Shown: piece after piece, positions 26,791 to 36,606 of the stretch
How positions within the stretch are numbered: the first letter of the stretch is position 1
How the letters are laid out: each line of letters starts with the position of its first letter
Assembly (NCBI RefSeq): GCF_003628125.1
Contig: NZ_RBZU01000005.1
Coordinates: 1-64,000 of the forward strand
DNA: 64,000 bases
Origin: Pararobbsia silviterrae
GTDB taxonomy: Bacteria; Pseudomonadota; Gammaproteobacteria; Burkholderiales; Burkholderiaceae
Direction: 5' to 3'
The notes under the pieces: model-generated
What the model was told of the DNA's origin: nothing
The model's database searches: none
What the model saw: only the letters and a program-made list of their open reading frames with translations
Made by a program: the position numbers and the translations under genes

Positions 26791-29276
26791 GTTTCCGCTA
26801 CGCGTTGTCCTTGTGCCGTGGGATGGGCAAGCGCCAGCTTGGCGCGTTCGGGTATGCGGCGCTGCTGAGCGGGGCCGGCGTCGCGCTGGCCGCGTCGTCC
26901 GTCGTGTCCGTCGCTTTGGCGGCGTCCGCGTCGAGCGTCGCGCCGCAGGCCGCGGCGCATGCGGCGCCCGCGGTGGCGGCGCCGGCCGCGTCCGCGCCGG
27001 CGTCTTCTGCTTCGATCGCGGCGTCGCCGGGCGCGCCTGCGGCTCAGGCCGAGGCTCAAGGCCAGGCCCAGGCGAGCGCCGAGTCAAGCCAGCCGCCGTC
27101 CGACTCGGCGGCCGATTTGCCGGCGAACGCATACACCTATCGGATCCCGCTGTTGCGGCAGTATCCGGAGCAAGGACTGACCCTGCTCGGCGAGGATGCG
27201 TATGCGGGCATGGATTTCGGCCTGCGCCGCGACGAGCGCGTGGTCGGCGCGCGGCTCGTGCTCGAATACCGTTACTCGCCGACCTTGCTGCCCACGCTCT
27301 CGCATCTGAACGTGCTGCTCAACAGTGTGGTCGGCGCGACGATTCGTTTGCCCGCGCCCGCGCCGAACGCGCCCGTGCGTGCGACGGTCGAGCTGCCCGT
27401 GTCGCTGCTGTCGGAGTTCAACCATCTGAATCTCGAGCTGATCGCGCACAGCAAGGCGAGCGACGACGGCAACAATCCCTTGAGCCCCGATCTCTGGCTC
27501 AAGGCGGATGCAAACAGCGCGCTCGAACTGACCGTCGTGCCGTCGGGCCTGCCGAGCGATCTCTCGCAACTGCCCGCGCCGTTCGTCGATCCGCGCGACG
27601 TCCGCCGCGTGAATCTGCCCGTCGTGATGCCAAGCGTTCCCGGCCCGCAGCGCCTCGAATCGGCGGGCATCGTGACCTCGTGGCTCGGCGCGCAAGCGGG
27701 CTATCGCGGCGCGCATTTCACGGCGAGTCCGGGTGCGATTCCCGCCCGCGGCCACGCGGTCGTGCTCGCGCTGCGCGGCGAGTTGCCGGGTCTGACGCTG
27801 CCCGACACCGACGGTCCGACGCTCGCGATCGTGGCCAATCCCACCGATCCCGCGGGCCGGTTGTTGCTCGTCACGGGCCGCGACGAAGCGCAACTTCGCG
27901 CGGCGGCCACGGCGCTCGTGACGGGCGCGCGCGGCCTGTCGGGCACGCTCGGACAGATCCGCGCGCCGATTTCGCTTGCGCCGCGCAAGCCCTACGACGC
28001 GCCGAACTGGCTGCCGAGCGACCGCCCCGTTCAGTTGGGCGAGCTGCTCGCCGCCGACCGTTTCACGGTCCAGGGTTTCCAGCCCGAAGCCGTCCAGGTC
28101 GGTCTGCGTTTGCCGCCGGGCCTGTTCGGTTTCGACAACGATGGCGCCGTGCTCGATCTGCGTTACCGCTATACGGCGCGTCCCGAGTCGACGCGTTCCG
28201 AGCTTCGCGTGCTCGCCGGCAACACGCCGATCCAGACCTTGCCGCTGCCCGGCGATACCTCGGAAGGCCATGCGGTCATGCGTGTGCCGACCTATCTGCT
28301 GCCGCCGCTGACGACGCTCCAGTTCGCCTTTGACTACGAACGCGTGAAAACGAAAGACCGTTGGCAGGACGTGCCGGGCGGCCCGCTGCAGAGCGCGATC
28401 GATCCGGCCTCGACGATCGATATTTCGAGCCTGCCGCGCTATGCGGCCATGCCGGATCTGCGCGCGTTCGGCGATGCGGGCTTCCCGTTTACGCGCCTCG
28501 CGGACCTGTCCGAGACCGCCGTGATCCTGCCCGTGCAGCCCGCGGCCGACGACTATTCGGCTTATCTGACCTTGATGGGCAGCATGGGACAGGCCACGGG
28601 CTACCCGGTGCTCGGCGTCACGGTCGGCGCGCCGGACCAGGTTGCCACGCTGCGCGGCAAGGATCTGCTCGTGCTCGCGTCGGGCGATAACCAGCCGCTG
28701 ATCCAGACGTGGCGCCGCGACGTGCCGCGCGGGTTTTTCGGGCCCGACGCGCGTTCGGGCGGCTGGTTCGAGGACACGTGGGACCGGCTCACGGGCGGCC
28801 ATGCGCGCGCGGCACGCGAGGCCGAGATTGCCGGGCTGTATCGAAGCAACGACGACGACGGCATGATCGCGGGCTTCGAGTCGCCGCTCGCGCGCGGGCG
28901 CAGCGTCGTCGTGGTCTCGGGCAATACGCCGGCGGGGCTGGCCTCGGTCGTCGACGTGCTCCAGGCCAATCGGTATGTGATCGGCAAGACGCTCGACGAC
29001 AAGATCGGCGGCAGCCTCATCGTCGCCCACGACGGCGTGCTGACGACGCTCGACACCGACACCCACTATTACATCGGCCGCTTGCCGCTGTGGCTCGCGA
29101 TCGAGTGGTTCTTCGCGAGCCACATCCTGCTGCTGCTCGCGGCGACGCTCGTTAGCGTCGTGCTCATCGGTCTGCTCGGCGGCGTGTTCCTGCACCGCCG
29201 TGCGCTCGAGCGGCTCGACCTGAACGTTTCCCAGACATCGCAACGTGAAGAAGGAAGACGAGGTTCTCATGCATAA
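26787..29276 (+). CDS. bcsB: Cellulose synthase regulatory subunit BcsB, first (divergent) copy
   Basis: This is an 829-aa periplasmic BcsB-family protein. It has a signal peptide, a long Ala/Ser-rich linker (about 35-110), carbohydrate-binding and flavodoxin-like repeats, and a C-terminal anchor helix (SHILLLLAATLVSVVLIGLL). The BcsB hallmark D-P-x-STID...RY-AMP-L-FxxAGFPFTR-ADLS is present. It lacks the conserved CEDP...SLW motif (SKASDDGNNPLSPDLW instead), and apart from one Cys in the signal peptide it has no cysteine, so the BcsB disulphide cannot form. GTG start at 26787 overlaps the bcsA stop (GTGA). BcsB partners BcsA for translocation; this copy may be specialised or auxiliary. Confidence 0.85.
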   Translation: MSFRYALSLCRGMGKRQLGAFGYAALLSGAGVALAASSVVSVALAASASSVAPQAAAHAAPAVAAPAASAPASSASIAASPGAPAAQAEAQGQAQASAESSQPPSDSAADLPANAYTYRIPLLRQYPEQGLTLLGEDAYAGMDFGLRRDERVVGARLVLEYRYSPTLLPTLSHLNVLLNSVVGATIRLPAPAPNAPVRATVELPVSLLSEFNHLNLELIAHSKASDDGNNPLSPDLWLKADANSALELTVVPSGLPSDLSQLPAPFVDPRDVRRVNLPVVMPSVPGPQRLESAGIVTSWLGAQAGYRGAHFTASPGAIPARGHAVVLALRGELPGLTLPDTDGPTLAIVANPTDPAGRLLLVTGRDEAQLRAAATALVTGARGLSGTLGQIRAPISLAPRKPYDAPNWLPSDRPVQLGELLAADRFTVQGFQPEAVQVGLRLPPGLFGFDNDGAVLDLRYRYTARPESTRSELRVLAGNTPIQTLPLPGDTSEGHAVMRVPTYLLPPLTTLQFAFDYERVKTKDRWQDVPGGPLQSAIDPASTIDISSLPRYAAMPDLRAFGDAGFPFTRLADLSETAVILPVQPAADDYSAYLTLMGSMGQATGYPVLGVTVGAPDQVATLRGKDLLVLASGDNQPLIQTWRRDVPRGFFGPDARSGGWFEDTWDRLTGGHARAAREAEIAGLYRSNDDDGMIAGFESPLARGRSVVVVSGNTPAGLASVVDVLQANRYVIGKTLDDKIGGSLIVAHDGVLTTLDTDTHYYIGRLPLWLAIEWFFASHILLLLAATLVSVVLIGLLGGVFLHRRALERLDLNVSQTSQREEGRRGSHA

Positions 29277-31767
29277 AAGAAGGCCTGACATCTCCCGGGC
29301 GCGCGTCGCGCGTGGCATGGCCCTGCGGCCGCTATGGCTCGCACTGCTGCTGGGCGGCGTGTCTGTCACGGCCTTGCCGGCTCAGGCTGCGCAGCCGGCC
29401 AGCGCGCATGCGTCTGCGGGCGCGCCGACCACGGCGAGCGCTGCGGGTGCGCATGCCGCGCCTAACGCGGGCGCGGCCGCCGCGGGGGACAACGCCGCGA
29501 CCGCGCCCGCGGGCGCGAACGCGGATGCTGCGGCGGTCGTTACCGCGCCGGCCGTTGCCGCGCCGGCCGCTGCCGCGCCGGCCGCTGCCGCGTCTTCCAC
29601 GACGACGACGTATTCGCTCCAGCAGCTCGGCGCGCAATACGCGCTCAATCTGCGCGGCGTCGACGGCAGCAACACGGTGCCGATCGGCGTGCGCGACGAT
29701 CAAGTCGTCACGGGCGCGCGCCTGAACCTGCGTTACGCGTATTCGCCCGCGCTGCTGCCCGACCTCTCGCATATCAACGTGCTGATCAACGATCAGGTCG
29801 CGGCCTCGATCGCCGTGCCGAAGGACACGTCCGGCACGAGCCTGCAGCGCACGATCGCGCTGCCGGCGTATCTGTTCACGTCGGACAGCAAGCTGCGTCT
29901 GCAACTGATCGGCCATTACACGACGCAGTGCGAAGACCCGCTGCATTCGAGCCTGTGGGCCAACATCAGCAACTACAGCACGCTGAGCATCGACACGCAG
30001 CCGCTGTCGCAGACGAACGACCTCGCGCGTCTGCCACGGCCGTTTTTCGACGCGCACGACATTCGTCGTCTGAACCTGCCGTTCGTATTCGCGGGCACGC
30101 CCGACGAGGCTTCGCTCGAAGCCGCGGGCGCCGTGTCGTCGTGGTTCGGCGCGCTCGCGAGCTATCGGACCGCGAACTTCCCGGTGTCGGTCTCGACCGT
30201 GCCGGCCCAGGGCAATGCGGTGGTCATCGTCGAAGGCGCGGCGCAGGCCGCGCTTGCGCCGTCGCCGTTGCAGGGGCCGACGCTCGCCGTCGTGACGAAT
30301 CCGAACGATCCGAACGGCAAGCTGCTGCTCGTCATGGGCCGCGACGGCAAGGAACTCAAGCAGGCCGCCGATGCGCTCGTCACGGGCAGCCAGACGCTCT
30401 CGGGTCCGAGCGCGCTGATCACGCAGTTCTCGGATCTCGTGCCGCGCAAGCCCGACGACGCGCCGCGCTGGGTGCGCACGGACCGGCCCGTCTCGTTCGG
30501 CGAGCTGATCGACGCGAAGCAGCTGACCGTGTCGGGCTACAGCCCCGATCTGATCCGCATCAATCTGCGCGTGCCGCCCGATCTGTTCGGCTGGCATGAG
30601 CCGAAGGTGCCGATCGACCTGCATTACCGCTATACGCCGCAGTCGTACATGGTCAATTCGTCGCTGCTGTTCAGCGCGAACGACCAGTTCATGAAGTCGA
30701 TTCCGCTGCTCGCGCTCGAACGCCTCGAAGGCGGCGAGAAGCTGCGCGCCGAAGTGCTGCCCGACAGCAGCCTGCCGCGCCAGGCGAAGCTCGAAGTGCC
30801 GCTCGAAACCTTGCTGGAGCCGAACAGCCAGCTGCAGTTCCGGTACATGTACGACTACATCAAACAGGGCGAGTGTCGCGACATCATCATCGACAACGTG
30901 CGCGGCGCGATCGATCCGGAGTCGACGATCGATCTGACGCGATATCCGCGCTACATCGCGATGCCGAATCTCGCCGCGTTCGCGCAGGCGGGCTTCCCGT
31001 TCACGCGCATGGCCGATTTGTCGGACACCGACGTCGTGCTCGGCGCGAACGCCGGGCCGGCCGAATACAGCGCATACCTGGCCGTCATGGGCCGCATGGG
31101 CGACTCGACCGGGTATCCGGCGCGCGGCGTCACGGTGCTGCGCGGTCAGCGCATCGACGCCGTGCCGTCCGACAAGGATCTGTTCGTGATCGCCTCGGGC
31201 GCCGATCAGGCCTGGCTCAAGGACTGGGCGCAGTACATGCCCGCGGCCTATGACCGCGACGCGCAGTTCTCGTTGTCGGATCTGCCCACGCGCGTGCTCG
31301 GCTGGTTCCATTCGAATCCGCGTCTCGATAGCGAACCCAGCCGCGCGTCGCTCGCCTATACGGGCTCGGGCGTGAGCGCCGTGCTCGCCGGCTTCGAATC
31401 GCCGAAGGCGCCGGGCCGCAGCGTGGTGCTGCTCGCGAGCAATCAGCCCGACGGGCTCAAGGATGCGGTGACGGCGCTGCTCGGGGTGCCGACCTACGAC
31501 AAGCAGCCGATCCAGGGCAGCGTGGTGTCGATTCGCGGCAAGGAGGTCGATTCGCTCGTGAGCGCGCAGACCTACTACCTCGGGCATCTCGGCATCTGGC
31601 GCGCGATCGACTGGTGGCTCGCGTCGTTCGGTCTCTCGCTGATCGGCGTGCTGAAGGCGCTCGGCGTCGTCGTGCTCGTGCTGCTCGTGCTGGGTGCGTT
31701 CGTGGCCCTGCGCCGCCGTCAGGCGCGGCGCGACCGCGCGCGGCTGCAGGCGGCGCGGCAACCGTAA
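29269..31767 (+). CDS. bcsB: Cellulose synthase regulatory subunit BcsB, second (canonical) copy
   Basis: This is an 832-aa BcsB. It has a signal peptide, a low-complexity Ala/Pro linker (about 25-110), the periplasmic domains, and the C-terminal tail-anchor helix (ALGVVVLVLLVLGAFVAL). The canonical motif QCEDPLHSSLWANIS holds Cys221, and QGECRDIII holds Cys536; these are the only two cysteines seen in the mature chain and should form the family disulphide. The RYIAMPNLAAFAQAGFPFTRMADLS block is conserved. The ATG at 29269 overlaps the stop of the first copy by 8 bp and has GAGG five bases upstream; a GTG at 29245 is a weaker alternative. It probably forms the functional complex with BcsA. 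Confidence 0.92.
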   Translation: MHKRRPDISRARVARGMALRPLWLALLLGGVSVTALPAQAAQPASAHASAGAPTTASAAGAHAAPNAGAAAAGDNAATAPAGANADAAAVVTAPAVAAPAAAAPAAAASSTTTTYSLQQLGAQYALNLRGVDGSNTVPIGVRDDQVVTGARLNLRYAYSPALLPDLSHINVLINDQVAASIAVPKDTSGTSLQRTIALPAYLFTSDSKLRLQLIGHYTTQCEDPLHSSLWANISNYSTLSIDTQPLSQTNDLARLPRPFFDAHDIRRLNLPFVFAGTPDEASLEAAGAVSSWFGALASYRTANFPVSVSTVPAQGNAVVIVEGAAQAALAPSPLQGPTLAVVTNPNDPNGKLLLVMGRDGKELKQAADALVTGSQTLSGPSALITQFSDLVPRKPDDAPRWVRTDRPVSFGELIDAKQLTVSGYSPDLIRINLRVPPDLFGWHEPKVPIDLHYRYTPQSYMVNSSLLFSANDQFMKSIPLLALERLEGGEKLRAEVLPDSSLPRQAKLEVPLETLLEPNSQLQFRYMYDYIKQGECRDIIIDNVRGAIDPESTIDLTRYPRYIAMPNLAAFAQAGFPFTRMADLSDTDVVLGANAGPAEYSAYLAVMGRMGDSTGYPARGVTVLRGQRIDAVPSDKDLFVIASGADQAWLKDWAQYMPAAYDRDAQFSLSDLPTRVLGWFHSNPRLDSEPSRASLAYTGSGVSAVLAGFESPKAPGRSVVLLASNQPDGLKDAVTALLGVPTYDKQPIQGSVVSIRGKEVDSLVSAQTYYLGHLGIWRAIDWWLASFGLSLIGVLKALGVVVLVLLVLGAFVALRRRQARRDRARLQAARQP
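29545..29589 (+). repeat. Three 15-bp tandem repeats in the second bcsB
   Basis: GCGCCGGCCGTTGCC is followed by two copies of GCGCCGGCCGCTGCC, encoding a repeated A-P-A-x-A linker unit. The repeat is in frame and lies in the disordered region just after the signal peptide, so copy number could vary without disrupting the protein. Confidence 0.8.
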
Positions 31768-31786
31768 TCCTCTTCAGGGAAACCTC

Positions 31787-34700
31787 ATGCAAGTCAGCCG
31801 TCGCCGGGCGTGGGCTCTGGGATTGTTGGTCGCCTCGGTCAGTCATCCGGGGTGGGCGCAGCAGGATCCGTCGCGGATCCTGCTCGAACAGGGCCGCTAT
31901 TGGCAGGCGCACGACAAGCCCGATCTGGCCGCGCAGAGCTGGTCGAAACTGCTGCTGACCGATCCGAAGCAGCCCGAAGCGTTGTACGGCATGGGGCTCA
32001 TCGCGGTCGGCCGGCAGCAGTTCGCGCAGGCCAACGACTATCTCGCGCGCTTGCGCGCGGCCGCGCCCGACAGCCGCTTCGTGCCGCTGCTCGAACAGGA
32101 TCTGCGGCTCGCGGTCGAGCCCGGCAAGTCGACCTTCGCCAAGGCGCGCCAGATGGCGCAGGACGCCGTCAACCAGAACGATCTGGCGGCGCTGTCGGCC
32201 GCGATGGCGGAGTACAACAAGGCCCTGGGCGGCAAGCCGCCGCAGGGCAACGTCGCGCGCGAGTACTACGGCTATCTCGGCTATACCGACGGCGGGCTTG
32301 CGCAGGCGATCGAGGGTCTCCAACGCCTGAACGCCGAGACGCCGAACGACCCGTCGATCCAGCTCGCGCTCGCCCAGCACCTCGTGCGCGACGAGCAGGA
32401 TCGCGGGGCCGGCATCGCGCTGCTCGAAAAACTCGCGACGCGGCCCGACATCGGCGGCGCGGCCACCGAAGTCTGGCGCAACGTGCTGACCTGGGTGCCG
32501 CCGACGCCGAAGACGCGGCCGTGGTTCGAGGACTATCTGAAGGCGCATCCCGACGACGAGGAGATCCGTCATCAGATGCTCGCGCCGCGCCCGGCGGCGG
32601 GACCCGGCGCGCCGGTCTATCCGGTCATGGATCCGCGCCTCACGCGCGGTTTCGCGGCGTTCAAGGCGGGCGACATCGCGACCGCCGAGCAGTCGTTTTC
32701 CGACGTGCTGCGCGACAAGCCCAACGACACCGACGCGCTCGGCGGACTCGGGCTCGTGCGCATGCAGCAGGGCGATCTCGCGCAGGCGCAGGATCTGTTG
32801 TCGCGCGCCGTCGCGCGTCCGAATGCCGGGGCCAACTGGAGCAAGGCACTCAATTCGGCGCGCTACTGGCTGCTCGTCAATCAGGCCGAAGGCGCGCAGA
32901 ACGCGGGCGATTACGCGGCCGCGCGGCGCCAGCTCGATCAGGCGCTGCGGCTCGATCCGAAGGAGCCCGGCGCGCACAACGCGCTGGGCCGGCTCGATGC
33001 GGCGCAAGGCGATCTGACGCAGGCCGAGAAGATCTACCGCGACGTGCTCGTCACGGACCCGAACAATCGCGAGGCGGTCAGCGGGCTCATCGACATCCTG
33101 GCCCAGACCGGACGCGCGGACGAAGCGCAGCAATGGGTCGACGGCATGTCGGCCGAGCAGCGCGCGGGCATCGGCGGTCTCGCGCACCTGCATGCGGCCG
33201 TCGCATCGGGGCGCGCCGCGGCGGCCGAGCAGCGCGGCGATCCGGCCGCGGCGCAGCAGATCCTCGAAGACGCGCAGCATGCCGATCCCGACAATCCGTG
33301 GATCCGTCTCGAACTCGCGCGCTTCGATCTGAAACAAGGTCATGCGGATGCGGCGCGGCAGCTCGTCGACGGTCTGCTCGAGTCGAACCCCGACGATCCC
33401 GACGCGCTCTACGCGAGCGCGCTGCTCGCGATGCAGATGAGCGACTGGACGCGCGCGCAGGACACGATGGCGCGCATCCCCGAGCGCAAGCGCACGCCGG
33501 CCATGGTCGCGACGAGCCAGCAGATCGAATTCGAGGCGCTCGTCGCACAGGCCTCCGCGCTCGCGCGCGACGGCCAGATCGAGGACGCGCGCAATACGCT
33601 CGCGCGGCTCGAACCGTCGGCCGGGCAGAATCCCGCGCGTGTCGGCCCGCTCGCGCAGGCGTATGTCGACGCGGGCGACGTGCCGCGCGCCATGAGCCTG
33701 ATGCGCGCGCTGATGCCCAAGGGGCTGAAGAGCGCCGGCCCCGACGTGCAACTGGCCTACGCGGGTCTGCTGTTCAAGATCGGCCAGAACGGCCCCGCGC
33801 AGGACGTGATGAGCGTCTTGCGGACCGAGACGCTGACGGCCGATCAGCGCGCGGAACTCGACGAGCTCGACTATCTGTATGCCGTGCGGCTCGCCGATCA
33901 GCAGCGCGCGCAGGGCGATCTCGCGCAGGCCTACGACACGCTCGCGCCGGTGCTCGCGCGACGGCCCAACGACAGTCTGGCGACGGCGGCGCTTGCGCGC
34001 ATGTACGCGGCCGACGGCAAGTACGACACGGCGCTCACGCTTTATCAGAAGGCGCTGGCGAGCGATCCCGACAATCCGGGTCTGCAGCTCGGCGTCGCGA
34101 TGGCGGCGGTGCAGGCCGGGCAGGGCGGCGTCGCGGACACGGCGCTCAAGCAGGCCGTCGCGAAGGCGCCGAACGATCCCGACGTGCTGGCCGGCGCGGC
34201 GCGCATCTATGCGATGCAGGGCAAGACGCGCGAGGCGCAGACGCTGCTCGAATCGGCCATCGCCGCGAAGGAGAAACGGCTCGGCATGCAGGCCTCGGGC
34301 GTTCACGTCGCGGGCAATCCGTTCGTGCACGACGATGACGCCTATCGCCGCCGCGTCGCGGCCAAGCGGCAGGCGAGCGCCACGGCGCTGGCCGCCGCGC
34401 CCGCGTCGGCGGACGGCGCATGGACTGACGATGCCGCGGCCGCGGGTTTCGCGACGGGGTCCACGGCGATGCCGGCGGCCACCCGGTCGAGCGCGGGATC
34501 GGCGACGTCGGCGACATCGTCGAGCGCGGCAACCTTGGCCGCCGCGACGGCATCGCCGAGCGAGACGTCATCGACAAGCACGCGCGAGCGCGCGTCCGCG
34601 CGCGTGTCGTCGCCGACCGTGCCCTCGGTCGCGGGCACGCCGATCGGCGCGCAAGGCGTGCAGGACGACGTCGCGGCGAACGACGCGCAGGACGGCGCGG

Positions 34701-35896
34701 CGTCGCTCGACGATATGCGTCGCGAACTCGGCGACTTGCGCGCCGACCGTTCGCCGCAAGTCATCGGCGGCCTCTTCGTCTCGGCGAACAACGGCGCGTC
34801 CGGCGCGAGTCAGTTGACGAACGTGCAGCAACCGCTCGAAGGCGTGCTGCCCGTCGGCGACGGCAAGCTGTCGGTGCGCGTGACGCCGGTCGAGCTCGAA
34901 AGCGGCACGCTCGGCACGGATACCTACAGCAGCAGCCAGTTCGGCGGCGGCCCCGCGGTCGCCAAGTCCGGCAGCCCGGGCAACCAGACCGCGTACGGCG
35001 TCGGTCTGGGCTTCGGCTACCAGACGCGCAACTGGATGGCCGATATCGGCTCGACGCCGCTGGGCTTCGAATACACGAACGTCGTGGGCGGCCTGACGTA
35101 CAAGAACGCGATCGATCCGGGGCAGGGAAGCTGGTTCAACGTCGGCGCGTCGCGGCGGGCCGTGACCGACAGCATCACGTCGTTCGCGGGATCGCACGAT
35201 CCGCGTTCGGGCCTGAGCTGGGGCGGCGTCGTCGCGACGGGCCTGCATGGCGCGCTCGGGGTCGACAACCAGGATTACGGCGTCTACGCGTACGGATCGT
35301 GGAAGTATCTCGACGGTCACAACGTCGAATCGAATACGGGCGTCGAAGCCGGCGCGGGCGCGTACTGGTATCTGCTGCGCACCGACGACACGATGCTGAG
35401 CGCGGGCATGAACATGAGCGCCATGTTCTACGATCACAACGAGAACAACTTTACGTACGGCAACGGCGGCTATTTCAGTCCGCAACGCTTCTATGCCTTC
35501 GACATTCCGGTCACGTGGGCGCAGCGTTCGGACCGCTGGACGTACAAGTTCCAGGGCTCGGCGGGCGTGCAGTACTTCCACCAGGCGGGTGTGCCGTATT
35601 TCCCGACCGACAGCGCGCTGCAGACGTCGGCCGTCGCGGCCGCGGCGTCGATCGGTCTGGCCGACGGCGCGGTTCATCCGGGCCAGTCGTCGACGGGCTT
35701 CGGCTATAACCTGCTGGCCGCGGCCGAGTATCGTTTCACGAATCACCTGACGGGCGGCGGCACGATCGGCGCGAACAACGCATCGAGCTACCGGCAGTGG
35801 GTCGCGGGCCTTTACGTGCGTTACAGCATCGATCCGCAGACGAAGACGATGGACCTGCCCGTGGTGCCGTATCAGTCGCATTACAACGATCAGTAG
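31787..35896 (+). CDS. bcsC: Cellulose synthase outer-membrane subunit BcsC
   Basis: This is a 1,369-aa export protein. The signal peptide (about 1-25, WALGLLVASVSHPGWA) is followed by some 19 TPR-type repeats (about 30-850) that form a periplasmic solenoid for the glucan. A disordered Ala/Ser/Thr linker (about 855-985) comes next, and then the C-terminal BCSC beta-barrel (about 987-1,369, starting PQVIGGLFVSANNG). AGGGA lies six bases before the ATG at 31787. The linker is unusually long and Ser/Thr-rich. The gene is followed at once by a terminator-like hairpin, then by the acetylation genes. Confidence 0.94.
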   Translation: MQVSRRRAWALGLLVASVSHPGWAQQDPSRILLEQGRYWQAHDKPDLAAQSWSKLLLTDPKQPEALYGMGLIAVGRQQFAQANDYLARLRAAAPDSRFVPLLEQDLRLAVEPGKSTFAKARQMAQDAVNQNDLAALSAAMAEYNKALGGKPPQGNVAREYYGYLGYTDGGLAQAIEGLQRLNAETPNDPSIQLALAQHLVRDEQDRGAGIALLEKLATRPDIGGAATEVWRNVLTWVPPTPKTRPWFEDYLKAHPDDEEIRHQMLAPRPAAGPGAPVYPVMDPRLTRGFAAFKAGDIATAEQSFSDVLRDKPNDTDALGGLGLVRMQQGDLAQAQDLLSRAVARPNAGANWSKALNSARYWLLVNQAEGAQNAGDYAAARRQLDQALRLDPKEPGAHNALGRLDAAQGDLTQAEKIYRDVLVTDPNNREAVSGLIDILAQTGRADEAQQWVDGMSAEQRAGIGGLAHLHAAVASGRAAAAEQRGDPAAAQQILEDAQHADPDNPWIRLELARFDLKQGHADAARQLVDGLLESNPDDPDALYASALLAMQMSDWTRAQDTMARIPERKRTPAMVATSQQIEFEALVAQASALARDGQIEDARNTLARLEPSAGQNPARVGPLAQAYVDAGDVPRAMSLMRALMPKGLKSAGPDVQLAYAGLLFKIGQNGPAQDVMSVLRTETLTADQRAELDELDYLYAVRLADQQRAQGDLAQAYDTLAPVLARRPNDSLATAALARMYAADGKYDTALTLYQKALASDPDNPGLQLGVAMAAVQAGQGGVADTALKQAVAKAPNDPDVLAGAARIYAMQGKTREAQTLLESAIAAKEKRLGMQASGVHVAGNPFVHDDDAYRRRVAAKRQASATALAAAPASADGAWTDDAAAAGFATGSTAMPAATRSSAGSATSATSSSAATLAAATASPSETSSTSTRERASARVSSPTVPSVAGTPIGAQGVQDDVAANDAQDGAASLDDMRRELGDLRADRSPQVIGGLFVSANNGASGASQLTNVQQPLEGVLPVGDGKLSVRVTPVELESGTLGTDTYSSSQFGGGPAVAKSGSPGNQTAYGVGLGFGYQTRNWMADIGSTPLGFEYTNVVGGLTYKNAIDPGQGSWFNVGASRRAVTDSITSFAGSHDPRSGLSWGGVVATGLHGALGVDNQDYGVYAYGSWKYLDGHNVESNTGVEAGAGAYWYLLRTDDTMLSAGMNMSAMFYDHNENNFTYGNGGYFSPQRFYAFDIPVTWAQRSDRWTYKFQGSAGVQYFHQAGVPYFPTDSALQTSAVAAAASIGLADGAVHPGQSSTGFGYNLLAAAEYRFTNHLTGGGTIGANNASSYRQWVAGLYVRYSIDPQTKTMDLPVVPYQSHYNDQ

Positions 35897-35899
35897 CGT

Positions 35900-35927
35900 G
35901 GTCGATCGGACGTCGACCGTTTTTTTT
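35900..35927 (+). terminator. Terminator-like hairpin between bcsC and the acetylation genes
   Basis: GGTCGA (35900-35905) and TCGACC (35913-35918) form a 6-bp stem with a 7-nt loop followed by G and eight T residues. It lies 3 bp after the bcsC stop and its T tract runs into the GGAG ribosome site (35928-35931) of the next gene. It could reduce read-through so that the acetylation genes are expressed at a lower level. Confidence 0.55.
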
Positions 35928-35940
35928 GGAGTGAAGATTC

Positions 35941-36591
35941 ATGCTTGCTTCCGTACTTGCGGGTCTCAGCATCCTCGTGATCGGCGATAGCCATCTGAGC
36001 GAACCCGGCTATCTCATCGATACCCTCCACGACCGCCTGATCGCCGCGGGTGCGCAGGTTCACACGTACAGCGTCTGCGGGAGCACGCCGGGCGATTGGG
36101 TCAAGTCGGTCCAGGGCACGTGCGGCGGCGCCGAGCGCAACGGCAAGGCGCCGCTCGTCATCGATCACAACGCGAAGACGCAGCCCGTCGATCAGCTGAT
36201 CGCCGCGAACAAGGCGAACCTCGTCATCATCGTCGAGGGCGACACGATCGGCGGCTACGGCAAGGACGATTTCCCGAAGGCCTGGGCATGGCAGCAGGTC
36301 ACGGCGCTCACGCAGGATCTCGCCGCGAACAAGACGGCGTGCGTCTGGGTCGGGCCCGCCTGGGGCACCGAGGGCGGCAAATACCAGAAGACGTTCGCAC
36401 GCGTGAAGATGCTGTCGTCGTTCCTCGCGACGAATGTCGCGCCGTGCCAGTACATCGACTCGCTGACGTTCTCGAAGCCCGGCGAATGGGCGACGGTCGA
36501 CGGACAGCACTTGACGACGACGGGCTACAAGGCCTGGGGCGCGGACATCATGCAGGCGCTCGTCAAGCTGCCCGCCGTGCAGCCGAAGTAA
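35941..36591 (+). CDS. SGNH/GDSL-fold hydrolase, WssF-like
   Basis: This is a 216-aa SGNH-hydrolase-type protein. Block I is GDSH with Ser17, and the C-terminal DGQH carries Asp187 and His190, the likely catalytic triad. The N-terminus is hydrophobic up to the catalytic serine, so no cleavable signal is evident. In P. fluorescens SBW25 a protein of this size, WssF, precedes the AlgF/I/J-like WssGHI and is proposed to supply acyl groups for cellulose acetylation. Order and spacing here are the same, which is the main basis for the name. It could alternatively act as an acetyl-esterase. Confidence 0.65.
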   Translation: MLASVLAGLSILVIGDSHLSEPGYLIDTLHDRLIAAGAQVHTYSVCGSTPGDWVKSVQGTCGGAERNGKAPLVIDHNAKTQPVDQLIAANKANLVIIVEGDTIGGYGKDDFPKAWAWQQVTALTQDLAANKTACVWVGPAWGTEGGKYQKTFARVKMLSSFLATNVAPCQYIDSLTFSKPGEWATVDGQHLTTTGYKAWGADIMQALVKLPAVQPK

Positions 36592-36606
36592 GACGCCGTG
36601 CATCGC

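Noticed and set aside
24376-27132. A 918-codon open frame on the minus strand opposite bcsA
   Set aside because: It is an antisense shadow of a GC-rich gene: the composition is Arg/His/Glu-rich, it has no recognisable domains, and bcsA on the other strand has its full set of catalytic motifs.
31457-34330. A 957-codon open frame opposite bcsC
   Set aside because: Same shadow effect; it follows the TPR repeats of bcsC in the reverse direction and resembles no protein family.
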